Made by a program: the position numbers and the translations under genes
Assembly: GCA_028356795.1 (NCBI GenBank)
Contig: JAOMVH010000006.1
Coordinates: 1-45,619 of the forward strand
Direction: 5' to 3'
DNA: 45,619 bases
Source of the DNA: Aliiglaciecola sp.
GTDB taxonomy: Bacteria > Pseudomonadota > Gammaproteobacteria > Enterobacterales > Alteromonadaceae
Part shown: one piece after another, positions 23,860 to 38,330 of the stretch
How positions within the stretch are numbered: the first letter of the stretch is position 1
How the letters are laid out: every line of letters begins with the position of its first letter
Notes under the pieces: generated by a model
Seen by the model: only the letters and a program-made list of their open reading frames with translations
Database searches by the model: none
Told to the model about the DNA's origin: nothing

Positions 23860-25275
23860 ATGTCTTTATGGAACAGATGCTTAGATAGATTACAGCACGA
23901 TCTTAGTACGCAAGAGTTCAGTATGTGGATAAGACCACTAAAAGTGATGCAAGATGAGCAGTCTGTCACCTTAATAGCTCCCAACCGCTTCGTACTCGAT
24001 TGGGTGAGAGATAAATACCATGGTCGAATAACACAGTTGTTTGACGAATTTTGTGGGGCGGACGCACCTAATCTTCATTTGAATGTGGGTACTGTAGCGG
24101 TAACCAATCGTTTTCAAGCTGTCGATCCCAATGCTATACGTCAAGACTCTGGGTCTAGTTCTGCAATAGTGAAACCAAAACCCAATTTACCGAGTGTAGA
24201 AACGAACAACGAGACATCGTTAAGTTATGAACAAGCAAATCGGGCCAATCAGCATAAGAGCAATATTAATGTAACTTACAAGTTCGATAACTTTGTTGAA
24301 GGTAAGTCTAATCAATTGGCACGAGCAGCGGCAACGCAAGTCGCGAATAATCCCGGTGGAGCCTACAATCCGCTATTTATATATGGTGGTACGGGATTGG
24401 GTAAAACCCATTTATTGCATGCAGTAGGAAACGGCATAATTGCTAAAAAGAAAAACGCAACGGTTGTTTATATGCACTCTGAGCGTTTTGTGCAGGATAT
24501 GGTTAAAGCGCTACAAAATAACGCCATCGAATCTTTTAAGCGTTATTATCGTTCAGTAGATGCTTTGCTAATCGATGACATTCAGTTTTTTGCCAATAAA
24601 GAACGTTCACAAGAAGAATTTTTCCATACGTTTAATGCTTTGTTGGAAGGTAATCAACAAATCATTCTTACATCAGATCGATATCCAAAAGAGATAGACG
24701 GTGTAGAAGATAGATTAAAATCACGTTTTGGCTGGGGTCTTACTATAGCGATAGAACCTCCAGAGCTGGAAACACGGGTGGCGATTTTGAATCGAAAAGC
24801 GCTCGAAAATAAAATACATTTACCAGATGAAGTCGCCTTTTTTATCGCCAAACGTTTGCGCTCAAATGTTCGAGAACTAGAAGGGGCATTGAATCGAGTC
24901 ATCGCAAACGCCAATTTCACAGGTCGCCCAATTACGATTGATTTTGTAAGGGAAGCATTGCGTGATTTACTCGCACTGCAAGAAAAGCTGGTGACGATTG
25001 ATAATATTCAAAAAACCGTCGCTGAGTATTACAAAATAAAGATTGCAGACATTCTGTCAAAACGCAGAACGAGAAGTGTTGCTCGCCCAAGACAAATGGC
25101 AATGGCATTGGCAAAAGAGTTAACCAATCATAGTTTGCCAGAAATAGGTGATGCGTTTGGGGGCAGAGACCATACAACCGTGTTGCATGCTTGTAGAAAA
25201 ATAGTGCAGCTTAGAGATGAAAGTCATGATATAAAAGAAGACTATCAGAACTTAATTCGCACCTTATCTTCTTAA
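23860..25275 (+). CDS. dnaA: Chromosomal replication initiator DnaA
   Basis: [34 protein letters not shown]. Confidence 0.99.
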   Translation: MSLWNRCLDRLQHDLSTQEFSMWIRPLKVMQDEQSVTLIAPNRFVLDWVRDKYHGRITQLFDEFCGADAPNLHLNVGTVAVTNRFQAVDPNAIRQDSGSSSAIVKPKPNLPSVETNNETSLSYEQANRANQHKSNINVTYKFDNFVEGKSNQLARAAATQVANNPGGAYNPLFIYGGTGLGKTHLLHAVGNGIIAKKKNATVVYMHSERFVQDMVKALQNNAIESFKRYYRSVDALLIDDIQFFANKERSQEEFFHTFNALLEGNQQIILTSDRYPKEIDGVEDRLKSRFGWGLTIAIEPPELETRVAILNRKALENKIHLPDEVAFFIAKRLRSNVRELEGALNRVIANANFTGRPITIDFVREALRDLLALQEKLVTIDNIQKTVAEYYKIKIADILSKRRTRSVARPRQMAMALAKELTNHSLPEIGDAFGGRDHTTVLHACRKIVQLRDESHDIKEDYQNLIRTLSS

Positions 25276-25297
25276 TATAAAAACGAGTTATTACTAA

Positions 25298-26401
25298 ATG
25301 AAATTCACCATTAGCCGCGAAAATTTTCTCCAACCTCTTCAGTTAGTATCTGGCGCAGTTGAGCGGCGTCATACTTTACCTATTCTTTCAAACGTTCTTA
25401 TCAAGGTTAGTGAGAATTCACTCTGGCTAACAGGTACTGATTTAGAGGTTGAATTAATTTCAAATGTCACTTTATCTGGTGATTTTCAAGAGGGCGAAAT
25501 TACCGTTCCTGCAAAAAAACTATTCGATATTTGTCGTGGTTTATCAGATGAAAGCGAAATTAAATTTGAAGTAGATGGTAGTAAGGCGGTTATTCGGTCT
25601 GGTCGAAGTCGTTACACCTTGTCTACACTGTCTGCTTCTGACTACCCTAATTTGGAGGATTGGGAAGGTGAAACTGAATTCGAAATTTCTCGCGCTGATT
25701 TAAAGCATCTAATCGAAAGTACTCAATTTTCTATGGCTCAACAGGATGTTCGTTATTACCTAAATGGTATGAGTTTAGAAACAGAAGCAAATATTATTCG
25801 TACGGTTGCCACAGATGGTCATAGATTAGCGTTATGTCGCATGTCTTATACGGCTTCTACTTTACCAAATCGCCAAGTTATTATTCCCAGAAAGGGCGTA
25901 TTAGAAATTAGTCGCCTAATCGAAGCTGACGATAAAATGGTAAAGATTCAATTGGGCTCAAACCATATTCGTATTTTCTCTAGTGATTTTATTTTTACTA
26001 GCAAATTAGTTGACGGGCGCTTTCCTGACTACCGACGTGTACTACCCAAAGATGGCGACAAGACAATAGAGGCCAGTAAAGATTTATTAAAACATGCATT
26101 TTCTAGAGCTTCTATATTATCTAACGAAAAGTTTCGAGGCGTGCGATTAAATCTTTCCAATAATGAATTAAAGATCACTGCTAATAACCCAGAGCAAGAA
26201 GAAGCAGAAGAAATCGTTGATGTAAATTACCAAGGCGATGAGTTAGAGATAGGGTTTAATGTCGCTTATCTAATTGATGTATTTAATTCTCTTAGTTCTG
26301 AAAACGTTAAAATATCATTGGCGGATTCAAATAGTAGTGCGCTCATTGAAGACGCTGCAGATGATTCGGCTCTATACGTTATTATGCCAATGAGACTGTA
26401 G
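25298..26401 (+). CDS. dnaN: DNA polymerase III beta sliding clamp
   Basis: MKFTISRENFLQPLQLVSGAVERRHTLPILSNVLI; C-terminal YVIMPMRL. Confidence 0.99.
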   Translation: MKFTISRENFLQPLQLVSGAVERRHTLPILSNVLIKVSENSLWLTGTDLEVELISNVTLSGDFQEGEITVPAKKLFDICRGLSDESEIKFEVDGSKAVIRSGRSRYTLSTLSASDYPNLEDWEGETEFEISRADLKHLIESTQFSMAQQDVRYYLNGMSLETEANIIRTVATDGHRLALCRMSYTASTLPNRQVIIPRKGVLEISRLIEADDKMVKIQLGSNHIRIFSSDFIFTSKLVDGRFPDYRRVLPKDGDKTIEASKDLLKHAFSRASILSNEKFRGVRLNLSNNELKITANNPEQEEAEEIVDVNYQGDELEIGFNVAYLIDVFNSLSSENVKISLADSNSSALIEDAADDSALYVIMPMRL

Positions 26402-26426
26402 TTTCAGTCTCAAAGGTATTTGTTAT

Positions 26427-29952
<3,526 letters not shown>

Positions 29953-30015
29953 CCATGTTTATCATTGTGATGTGATATTACTTTGTGAAATCAGTTGTAC
30001 TGATCCTCATTAAAT

Positions 30016-30043
30016 TAAAAAAGCACCTTCGGGTGCTTTTTTG
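30016..30043 (+). terminator. Intrinsic terminator downstream of gyrB
   Basis: AAAAAAGCACCTTCGGGTGCTTTTTTG. Confidence 0.9.
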
Positions 30044-30412
30044 TTTTAATTCAATTGGTTAGCTTTATTTAAAGTGTCAAAAGTTTTGGAGCCATTTGGT
30101 AACCATGCTCGTTTTACTGTTACGCCTAGAGGTAAATTAATAGTGTTTTGGCAGCAAGTTAATCGCGGACTTTTGTGATAGAAAACCTAACAACTAACGA
30201 CCAAATATGGCCTGTTGGTATTGTGTGTTGCTCAAGCAGATATCAACAGTGGTATAACGTATTTTTGTAAATAAAAGCATTATGAAATGGGGGATAGGAG
30301 TTTGCTTGCTAAGAAACGAACGTAATAACAACAGTTTGAATTGTCGTAGAGTGGGAGCAATTAGTAAGGTGGAGCAGGAAAAGGGCCAACAGACAAACTG
30401 AAGGCCCGAAAA

Positions 30413-30847
30413 TTAACGTTTTAGAATATAGACAGAAGGCGATTCTTCGTTGGTGAAATCAATGAAAAAATCATAGGTTGCGGTTTCTTCTGGGGTGAAC
30501 TGAAAATTGCCACCAGGTTCTTCACAAACAGCCAGAGCAGATTTACCTGTTACTAACACTTTTCCTTCCGTACCAACGGGACTACCGCAATCATAACCAG
30601 GCGCATAGTTCTCATCGGCAAACTTAAAATCATAGGGTTGCCCATCAGCAATCAATTTAACAGACGCCTTATAAAGCTTCCCTTCCACCAATTTAACTCG
30701 GTAGTTTTCATCCGCTTCCCACCAGGTAAAAACGCCTCGCAAGTAAAAGCTTTCGTAATCTTTTTCTAATATTTGTTCTACAAATGTTGTGGAACAGCCA
30801 GACACCAACGTGCTGAGTACAATAAGAAACGCAATCCTTCTTTTCAT
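30413..30847 (-). CDS. Putative lipoprotein
   Basis: Lipobox LVSGCSTT after a hydrophobic N-terminus. Confidence 0.75.
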   Translation of the reverse strand: MKRRIAFLIVLSTLVSGCSTTFVEQILEKDYESFYLRGVFTWWEADENYRVKLVEGKLYKASVKLIADGQPYDFKFADENYAPGYDCGSPVGTEGKVLVTGKSALAVCEEPGGNFQFTPEETATYDFFIDFTNEESPSVYILKR

Positions 30848-30875
30848 AATCTATTTTAAAACCTTTATTTTTTAC

Positions 30876-32957
30876 TTAATCGTGGCGTAGTAGCGAGATA
30901 TCAGCACAGCGTAAGAACAAACTTCTTAGCGCTAGCAACAATGCCAAGCGATTACTCTTTAACGATTCGTCTTCTGCCATAACCATGACATTGTCGAAAA
31001 AGTTGTCTATTGCATCAGACAGTGAAGAAAGCTCAGCAAGTGCGGCAACATAATCGCCAGCTATAAACATCGGCTCTAGAGTACTTCGTATCACACTAAT
31101 CTGTTCTGCCAATGCTTTTTCTTGGGCTTCGACCAAGAGCGCCTCATTCACCACATGATCTTCACTAACACTATTTTTATCGAGTATATTGGCTACACGT
31201 TTATTGGCAGCGGCCAGTGCTTTGGCCGATGGCAGCGTTTTGAACTGGGTAACCCCTTTTACTCGTGCATCAAAATCTGCCGGTGAGGTGGGTCTACGAG
31301 AGAGTACTGCTTGTATGACATCGATATCAACCCCTTGTTCCTGATACCAAGTTCTAAATCTACCTAGTATGAAGTCCACAACTTGTTCGTTGACATCAGT
31401 ATTGGTTATCTTTTCATCCAATAATTGACGGGCATCTTCAACTATCTCAACTAAATCTATTGTCAGTTTTAACTCAACTGCAATACGTAAAATGCCAATT
31501 GCAGCTCGACGCAATGCAAACGGGTCTTTGTCACCTTTAGGCAATTGACCTATACCAAATATACCTACAAGACTATCTAGCTTATCAGCCAAAGCGACAG
31601 CACAGCTAACCGGCGAGTGAGGCAAAGCGTCACCAGCAAAGCGTGGCATATATTGTTCATTTAATGCGTTTGCTACAACCTCATCTTCGCCGTCATGTTT
31701 AGCATAGTGCATGCCCATGACACCCTGCACATCGGGAAACTCCATGACCATTTCGGTCATTAAATCCGTTTTAGATAACAAGCCTGCCCGTGCAGATAAC
31801 GTCGTATCTGCGCCGATACGCTGTGCTATCTTTTCAGCCAATGTGGATATCCGGCGAGACTTGTCTGCCAAGGTACCCAATTGCTTTTGGAACAAAACAG
31901 TTTCCAAGCTAGCTAATCGCGACTCCAACGTGTGCTTTTTGTCCGTTTCAAAAAAGAAACGAGCATCCGATAAACGAGGGCGAATAACCTTTTCGTTTCC
32001 GGATATGACTTGAGAAGGGTCTTTACTTTCTATATTGGTAACAAACAAAAATGACGGTTTTAATTGTCCGTCACTGTCTAACATTGGAAAGTACTTTTGA
32101 TCACCTTTCATGGTGTAAATCAGTGCTTCTTTGGGAACCTCTAAAAACTCGTTTTCGAAACTAGCGACTAACACTACAGGCCATTCAACCAAAGAGGTAA
32201 CTTCGTCCAAGAGATCTTGTTCTAGGTTAACATTGCCATGGTGTTTTGCAGCTTCAGCTTGTAGTCCTTCAGAAATCATTTTTTGACGCAGTTGGTAATC
32301 GGCTACCACATGGTGATCAGTTAAAGCTGACAAATAATTCTCTGCTGAGTCTAATTCAAACGTCTTTTCACCGTGAAAACGATGACCTTGAATAGTACGT
32401 GCTGAATGTAGACCCAGCGCGCTACCTTTTATCAAGTCGCTACCGTATAACATACACAAGGTGTGTACCGGGCGAATAAATTGTGTTTTCTTATTGCCCC
32501 AACGCATCGGCTTAGGAATAGGTAATTTTTTAAGTGCAGCTTCAACTAAATTAGGTAACAGCGCTTTTAGAGGTTTGCCTTCTATTGTCGCAACGTGCAG
32601 TAACCATTCACCTTTGTCTGTTTTCAGGCGCTGTGCATCGGTAACGCTAATACCGTTAGCACGAGCCCAACCTTGGGCTGCTTTGGTTGCATCACCTTGT
32701 TCGTCAAACGCCGCTGTGATGGCGGGTCCGCGTTTTTCTACTTGTTTGTCTGACTGTTGGTCAACCAAGGCTTCTATTGTGACTGCAAGACGTCTAGGCG
32801 AGGCATGCCAAACAAGATCAGAAAACTCTAGGTCAGCAGCTTGCAAACCTTGCTCTAAATTGTCAGCAAATGCTTGGGCGAGACTTTTTAACGCTTTAGG
32901 CGGAAGCTCTTCGGTTCCCAATTCAACTAAAAGAGTATCTTTACGCATCGTTATCAC
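30876..32957 (-). CDS. glyS: Glycyl-tRNA synthetase beta subunit
   Basis: [41 protein letters not shown]. Confidence 0.99.
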   Translation of the reverse strand: MITMRKDTLLVELGTEELPPKALKSLAQAFADNLEQGLQAADLEFSDLVWHASPRRLAVTIEALVDQQSDKQVEKRGPAITAAFDEQGDATKAAQGWARANGISVTDAQRLKTDKGEWLLHVATIEGKPLKALLPNLVEAALKKLPIPKPMRWGNKKTQFIRPVHTLCMLYGSDLIKGSALGLHSARTIQGHRFHGEKTFELDSAENYLSALTDHHVVADYQLRQKMISEGLQAEAAKHHGNVNLEQDLLDEVTSLVEWPVVLVASFENEFLEVPKEALIYTMKGDQKYFPMLDSDGQLKPSFLFVTNIESKDPSQVISGNEKVIRPRLSDARFFFETDKKHTLESRLASLETVLFQKQLGTLADKSRRISTLAEKIAQRIGADTTLSARAGLLSKTDLMTEMVMEFPDVQGVMGMHYAKHDGEDEVVANALNEQYMPRFAGDALPHSPVSCAVALADKLDSLVGIFGIGQLPKGDKDPFALRRAAIGILRIAVELKLTIDLVEIVEDARQLLDEKITNTDVNEQVVDFILGRFRTWYQEQGVDIDVIQAVLSRRPTSPADFDARVKGVTQFKTLPSAKALAAANKRVANILDKNSVSEDHVVNEALLVEAQEKALAEQISVIRSTLEPMFIAGDYVAALAELSSLSDAIDNFFDNVMVMAEDESLKSNRLALLLALRSLFLRCADISLLRHD

Positions 32958-33870
32958 CTCCCGCTACTTCTGATGATTTACACATGGGAAACCCTAACTT
33001 CTCGCGACTTTCGTAATAGGCTTCTGCGACTGCTTTTGACAGTGTTCTAACTCTTAATATGTAGCGCTGACGCTCGGTAACCGAAATAGCATGTCTGGCA
33101 TCCAACATATTAAATGCATGAGACGCCTTCATAACTTGTTCGTATGCTGGAAGGGGAAGGCCAGCTTCAATCATACGCTGGCTATCTTTTTCACACTGGT
33201 CGAATTGTGCGAATAATGCAGGTACGTCTGCGTGCTCGAAGTTATAGGTCGATTGCTCAACTTCATTTTGATGAAACACATCGCCATACGTAACTTTACC
33301 CATAGGACCGTCGGTCCAAGTTAGGTCGTAAATGCTATCTACACCCTGAATGTACATGGCAAGACGCTCAAGGCCGTATGTGATTTCACCAGTAACGGGG
33401 AAGCACTCTAAACCGCCAACCTGTTGGAAATAGGTAAATTGTGTTACTTCCATACCGTTTAACCACACTTCCCATCCAAGTCCCCATGCGCCAAGAGTGG
33501 GGGACTCCCAGTTGTCTTCAACAAAGCGAATATCATGCACTAAAGGGTCAAAGCCAAGCTCTTTGAGCGAATCTAAATACAGCTCTTGGATGTTGTCTGG
33601 AGACGGTTTTAACATGACTTGAAACTGGTAATAATGTTGCAACCGGTTTGGGTTTTCACCATAGCGACCGTCAGTTGGACGACGACATGGCTGAACGTAG
33701 GCGCTGCTAATTGGTTCTGGCCCTAAAGAACGTAAAAACGTCATTGGGTGAAAGGTGCCTGCTCCCACTTCCATATCAAGTGGTTGAATGATGACGCAGC
33801 CCTGGCGCGCCCAGTAATCCTGTAATGCAAGGATAAGGCCCTGAAATGTCTTTATGTCAAACTTTTGCAT
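32941..33870 (-). CDS. glyQ: Glycyl-tRNA synthetase alpha subunit
   Basis: [45 protein letters not shown]. Confidence 0.99.
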   Translation of the reverse strand: MQKFDIKTFQGLILALQDYWARQGCVIIQPLDMEVGAGTFHPMTFLRSLGPEPISSAYVQPCRRPTDGRYGENPNRLQHYYQFQVMLKPSPDNIQELYLDSLKELGFDPLVHDIRFVEDNWESPTLGAWGLGWEVWLNGMEVTQFTYFQQVGGLECFPVTGEITYGLERLAMYIQGVDSIYDLTWTDGPMGKVTYGDVFHQNEVEQSTYNFEHADVPALFAQFDQCEKDSQRMIEAGLPLPAYEQVMKASHAFNMLDARHAISVTERQRYILRVRTLSKAVAEAYYESREKLGFPMCKSSEVAGGDNDA

Positions 33871-34244
33871 GTACTATCACTATACAATTGGGTTAATAAA
33901 AAACGCTCGCCAGTATACCTTTTGTCTTGCTTTGAATGTAGGCTAAATCTACGAATAATTGCATCAAATCGCAGTTTACAAGGGCGAATTACCAATTTAA
34001 CCTCAAGTCGGGTTAGTAAACACCTCTCAAGAATGTCCTTTTTGCGACTATCTGCATTACGTTTCCTATGAATAGACCAGCCACTACCTACTTAAACTGG
34101 CCTTGATCACCACAAAAATGCCCTCATTGAGCTAAAATTATTAAGCAACCATCTATTGAACGTACTTTAACCTGTTGAATAATATGCGTTAATTATGGTT
34201 CTTCGATATTTTTTATCCAGAATTGGGCGTATTTAGAGAGCAAA

Positions 34245-34823
34245 ATGACGCAATTACGACGATGCCAATGGGTGGGGGATGACCCCATCTATCGTGACTA
34301 CCATGACAAAGTGTGGGGAATACCTGTCCATGACCCAATCACTTTATTCGCTAAATTGTGCTTAGACGGACAACAAGCAGGTTTGAGTTGGATCACTATC
34401 CTAAAAAAGCAAGCAAACTATGAAGATGCCTTTTATCACTTTGATCCGTTCAAAATAGCCCAAATGACTGAGACAGATATCGAAGTGCAAATGCAAAACA
34501 AAGGCATAGTGCGGAATCGGCTAAAGATTAACAGTATTGTTAAAAATGCAAAGGCATACATCGCCATGCAAGAAGCGGGTGAGGACTTCTCAGACTTTAT
34601 TTGGCAATTTGTCGACCACAAAGTGGTTGTTAACGAGTGGCTGAATGATGAACAAGTTCCAACCAGCACTCCACAGTCCGATGCTATGGCCAAGGCCCTG
34701 AAAAAAAGGGGCTTTAGCTTCGTCGGGACAACAATTTGCTATGCTTTCATGCAAGCTGTGGGTTTGGTCAATGATCACACTACCGACTGCCACTGTTATC
34801 AGGCCTGTAAAGGCCTTAACTAA
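34245..34823 (+). CDS. tag: DNA-3-methyladenine glycosylase I
   Basis: RCQWVGDDPIYRDYHDKVWGIPVHDP; LCLDGQQAGLSWITILKKQANYEDAF. Confidence 0.95.
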   Translation: MTQLRRCQWVGDDPIYRDYHDKVWGIPVHDPITLFAKLCLDGQQAGLSWITILKKQANYEDAFYHFDPFKIAQMTETDIEVQMQNKGIVRNRLKINSIVKNAKAYIAMQEAGEDFSDFIWQFVDHKVVVNEWLNDEQVPTSTPQSDAMAKALKKRGFSFVGTTICYAFMQAVGLVNDHTTDCHCYQACKGLN

Positions 34824-34907
34824 CCAGAACCTAGATAAGCGCAAACTTATGAGGAGATATGAAAACATCTACTAAAATGCTGGATACTGAGGTCGTGGCT
34901 ACCATAA

Positions 34908-35360
34908 TCAGCTGAAGTTTAAATAGCGAATGTCAGCAACTTCTTTAAGGATGCGTGATTCTAGCTGGGTTTCTAACTCTTCTCGAATGTGGTCCTGTTT
35001 CGCACGAAGTGTTTTATCCATTTCCTTGCGTGCTTGGTGAGTTGGTAACCCCCTTACATGACTAAATAACTCGAAAAGAGCAGGGTAGTCACGTTCACAA
35101 TTTGGTGGCGATTCTATGGGCACGCTATCCAAAAGATTCACAAGGCGTATTGCACCTTCAGATAGATTGCATTGCTGTTGTTCAACGGCTAACGCAATAG
35201 TGTAAACACTTTCCATTATGCGAGCGATACGCGCGTCTCGAGCATGTTTTTGCTTTTGTTGTTGTTGTTTTAATTGGCTTAGTAATTTACCCGCATAAAA
35301 ACCAAGAGACGCGATTATCGCGACGGCTATCGCAACTACAACATAAGTGATCACAGACAA
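34908..35360 (-). CDS. DUF2489-type membrane-anchored protein
   Basis: N-terminal TM helix plus conserved YTIALAVEQQQCNLSEGAIRLVNLLD; next to yihI. Confidence 0.7.
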   Translation of the reverse strand: MSVITYVVVAIAVAIIASLGFYAGKLLSQLKQQQQKQKHARDARIARIMESVYTIALAVEQQQCNLSEGAIRLVNLLDSVPIESPPNCERDYPALFELFSHVRGLPTHQARKEMDKTLRAKQDHIREELETQLESRILKEVADIRYLNFS

Positions 35361-35369
35361 ACCTCAACC

Positions 35370-35876
35370 TTATTTTAATTTGTTGATATCTATAGCTTCG
35401 AAACGCTCAAAAGGATCGTCATCGTTTTGTTGTTCTTTTGATTCTTGGGAAATACCTAGCATGTCACACAATTCTTTGTGCCGTGCTAGCGTAACATCAA
35501 CGTAATGCTGATCTGCTTTTGAAATCTTCTCACCGTCATCTAGCTGATCCAACAAGGTACTGAGCTTTTCACTGTCTTCAATGGCTTGTAATTCTTGGCG
35601 TGGGCTAAAGTACTTGGGCTTTATCGGTTTATTTGCACTAGCCTTCGGTTCTGCTACTAGAGTAATCGGCTTTTTACTGCCTACTCGTGGGTCTTTGTGC
35701 TGCCTCTGGTTTGTCTCGGCAGGGCCTGAGCTTTCAACGCTGTTGCGACTTCCTGACGGGTTACCTTTATGCTTTTTAGGTTTCCCTTCGTGAGAGGCTT
35801 TTGGCTTTCTTGGGGGCCTACTTTCTTTTGGTGTGCCGATTTGGCCTATCTTTCTAGATTTTTTGACTCTTGCCAT
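35370..35876 (-). CDS. yihI: Der GTPase-activating protein YihI
   Basis: Basic N-terminus (MARVKKSRKIG) and acidic C-terminal LDQLDDGEKISKADQHYVDVTLARHKELCDMLGI. Confidence 0.88.
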   Translation of the reverse strand: MARVKKSRKIGQIGTPKESRPPRKPKASHEGKPKKHKGNPSGSRNSVESSGPAETNQRQHKDPRVGSKKPITLVAEPKASANKPIKPKYFSPRQELQAIEDSEKLSTLLDQLDDGEKISKADQHYVDVTLARHKELCDMLGISQESKEQQNDDDPFERFEAIDINKLK

Positions 35877-35961
35877 GATTTATTGCCGGACGTTTCAATA
35901 TAGAGGGGATTTTAACGCATTTAAGGCTAATGGGTTAACCAAATTCTGTATTGTAGAAAAG

Positions 35962-35993
35962 AAAAAAGGTAACAGAAACCTGTTACCTTTTAG
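35962..35993 (-). terminator. Intrinsic terminator of the CsrC-like RNA
   Basis: Minus: AAAGGTAACAG-GTTT-CTGTTACCTTTTTTC. Confidence 0.85.
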
Positions 35994-36237
35994 ATATAGA
36001 GTGTCGTATGACACTTCTCCCGTTATATGTTCTTCCTAAACAATTGTGCTTTCCCTTTCTATTACTTCACTTTTTATTTTTATTCACGAAGCAATTATTT
36101 TTGTTTTAGGTCTTCCTGACGCTTTATAATTAGTCCATTTATTCCCAGGACGGTATAAGGAACAGCCATTTTTGTTTTTATTAACGCTGTTCTAACTTCC
36201 GTGACAAGTAAATACTTGCGCTTCCTTTTTTTAATCT
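35962..36237 (-). ncRNA. csrC: CsrB/CsrC-family CsrA-sequestering sRNA (candidate)
   Basis: About 275 nt; promoter TTGTAA-N16-TATTCT on minus; about 8 GGA motifs (AGGAAGC, CGGAAG, GGGAAU, UGGAC, AGGAAGA, GGGAAA, AGGAAGA, GGGAGA); ends in a strong terminator; yihI/engB neighbourhood as for E. coli csrC. Confidence 0.78.
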
Positions 36238-36358
36238 GCGCAAAGAATACACCAATTTAATCAATTTACAACTTTTTTACATATTTATTACTAAAAAAAT
36301 GAACTTTCTTGTCAACCAAACGTCCCGCGGAGAAAAATTCTCCTGATATTCCAATTGA

Positions 36359-37015
36359 TTAGTGTAAACCGCCAAGATACTTGGAAAGTATTTCAATGTC
36401 TTCATCGGTTAGATTTTTGGCGATATCTCTCATCATGCCATTTAGGTCGTTGTTGCGATCTCCCTTTTTAAACATTTCGAGTTGTGATTTTAAGTAGCTG
36501 TAATGTTGTCCGCTAATATCAGGAAATCCAGCTAATCCCATACCGTTACCACGGGGACCATGACATGCAATACAAGCGGTAATACCGCGCTCTAAATCGC
36601 CGCCTCTATAAAGTTGTTGGCCTTTTTCGATGACATCTTCAGGTGTAGCGCCTTGCTTTTGGTCTTGGCTTTCAAAAAAGGCAGCAAGATCAAGCATATC
36701 CTGTTCGCTTAGCATGGCCGCTTGAGAGTTCATAACGGCGTTGTTACGACCTTCTGCTCCAGCTGTTTCACCAGCAAGCTTAAATTCTTTAAGTTGTTTG
36801 ACGAGGTATTTTGCGTGTTGTCCCGCTAAAATTGGGTTCATTTCAAGTGCGCTGTTTCCATCTGTGCCGTGGCAAGCAACACAACCTTTACTGGTAACTA
36901 AGTCTTTACCTGTTTCGGCATTTCCCTCAGCAATGGCTGAGCTTGAAAAACCGACTGCCAAGCATACTAACAAACCCAATCTTTTCATAATGACTCTCAA
37001 ATCGATGTTTAACAC
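36359..37015 (-). CDS. Diheme cytochrome c4
   Basis: Two CxxCH motifs (CVACHGTDGN, CIACHGPRGNG) after a signal peptide. Confidence 0.93.
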   Translation of the reverse strand: MLNIDLRVIMKRLGLLVCLAVGFSSSAIAEGNAETGKDLVTSKGCVACHGTDGNSALEMNPILAGQHAKYLVKQLKEFKLAGETAGAEGRNNAVMNSQAAMLSEQDMLDLAAFFESQDQKQGATPEDVIEKGQQLYRGGDLERGITACIACHGPRGNGMGLAGFPDISGQHYSYLKSQLEMFKKGDRNNDLNGMMRDIAKNLTDEDIEILSKYLGGLH

Positions 37016-37174
37016 AAGTTAATATAATAGCGTTATTTTACACATTTACTCGGCCGATAAAATCATTTCCAGAACAATTGTGTGGATATTTCAGTGTTTT
37101 ACGCTAATAAATGATGTTCGATGGTATACTGAGCCTAGTTAAATAAGCAAATCATCAATTTAAAGAGAGTTCGA

Positions 37175-37789
37175 GTGAGTCATTATAGTCACGCTAAATT
37201 TATGACCAGTGCCCCAGACATTCGCCATTTGCAACAAGACGATGGTGCTGAGGTGGCATTTGCAGGTCGTTCCAATGCAGGGAAATCAAGCGCCCTAAAT
37301 CGTTTGACCCGCCAAAAGAGTCTAGCCAGAACCAGTAAAACGCCTGGTAGGACTCAATTAATTAATGTATTTGAAATTGAAGAAGGGCAGCGTCTTGTTG
37401 ATCTGCCTGGTTATGGTTATGCGAAAGTTCCTCTTGAGATGAAACTTAAGTGGCAAAAGGCATTAGGGGAATACTTGCAGGTACGCAAAAGTCTTAAGGG
37501 CTTAGTTGTATTGATGGATATTCGTCATCCGTTCAAAGACCTTGATCAACAGTTGATTCACTGGGCAGTTGAAAGAAACTTACCAGTATTGGCTCTACTT
37601 ACCAAAGCAGACAAATTGAAAGCAGGTAAACGAAAAGCACAATTATTGATGGCAAGAGAGGCGTCATTGGCTTTTTGTGGAGATGTGACTGTGCATACTT
37701 TCTCTTCACTCAATGGATTGGGATTAGATAATGTAGAGCGAGTGTTAGATCAATGGTTGGGATTTGTAGAATCAACCTCAGAAAGTTAA
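37175..37789 (+). CDS. engB: Ribosome biogenesis GTPase EngB/YihA (GTG start)
   Basis: [38 protein letters not shown]. Confidence 0.98.
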   Translation: MSHYSHAKFMTSAPDIRHLQQDDGAEVAFAGRSNAGKSSALNRLTRQKSLARTSKTPGRTQLINVFEIEEGQRLVDLPGYGYAKVPLEMKLKWQKALGEYLQVRKSLKGLVVLMDIRHPFKDLDQQLIHWAVERNLPVLALLTKADKLKAGKRKAQLLMAREASLAFCGDVTVHTFSSLNGLGLDNVERVLDQWLGFVESTSES

Positions 37790-37829
37790 GTCGCTTTTTC
37801 ATCTTGTATCGCTAAAAGCCAAACGCTAA

Positions 37830-37854
37830 GCAAAAAAAAGCCCCTTCACACAAA
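37830..37854 (-). terminator. Intrinsic terminator on minus strand
   Basis: Minus: GTGCCCCTTTTTGTGTGAAGGGGCTTTTTTTTG; no annotated minus-strand gene directly upstream. Confidence 0.8.
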
Positions 37855-37890
37855 AAGGGGCACAGGATTTAGAGAACACACATAAAAACT
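37830..37890 (-). ncRNA. Candidate small RNA with sigmaE-like promoter
   Basis: Minus: TGAACTT-N16-TCTTA (-35 at 37917-37922, -10 at 37896-37900), then about 60 nt to the intrinsic terminator. Confidence 0.45.
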
Positions 37891-38163
37891 ATAAGTAAGA
37901 GTACAGGCTTTTAGAAAAGTTCAATCACCCCGTAAAAAATTCAAATTAATTTTTAACTTCCTTGAGCATTGGCTCACCAAAATCTATAAGCCATTGAATT
38001 TGCGTTGTTCTTTTCCAAGTTGTTCATTGAATAATTGATAAGTCGGAAGCAATTCTTGTGAATGATTTAAGCCTTGAAGAAAGAATATAACAAAGTAGTT
38101 AAATCCTCATTGGGGGACCGAGACAGACAAGCCACACTTTGGATCTCGGCGGCTTACAGGCAT

Positions 38164-38238
38164 AAAAAAACCCCAGCAAATTGCTGGGGTTAAAAAGCAA
38201 AGGTTTATCTACAAAACTAAACAACCTCTGTACCCTAC
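38164..38238 (-). ncRNA. spf: Spot 42 RNA (short form)
   Basis: Minus 5' GTAGGGTACAGAGGTTG matches the Spot 42 5' end; terminator ACCCCAGCAATTTGCTGGGGTTTTTTT; lies between polA and engB; promoter TTGATT-N16-TAAAAT. Confidence 0.92.
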
Positions 38239-38276
38239 ATTAGCTATTTTAGCTTGCTTAGCGTTGAAATCAACAT

Positions 38277-38299
38277 TTTTTGTAATTTAATTACAAAAA
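38277..38299. promoter_or_regulatory. 23-bp perfect palindrome upstream of spf
   Basis: TTTTTGTAATTTAATTACAAAAA, centred about 50 bp upstream of the inferred spf start. Confidence 0.5.
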
Positions 38300-38330
38300 T
38301 AACATTAAATTACTTGCTGCAACTCATGGA

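Noticed and set aside
30044-30412. About 370-bp gap after gyrB with a short frame reading EPFGNHARFTVTPRGKLIVFWQQVNRGLL
   Set aside because: Too short and without a clear start; could be a decayed gene but no support from sequence alone.
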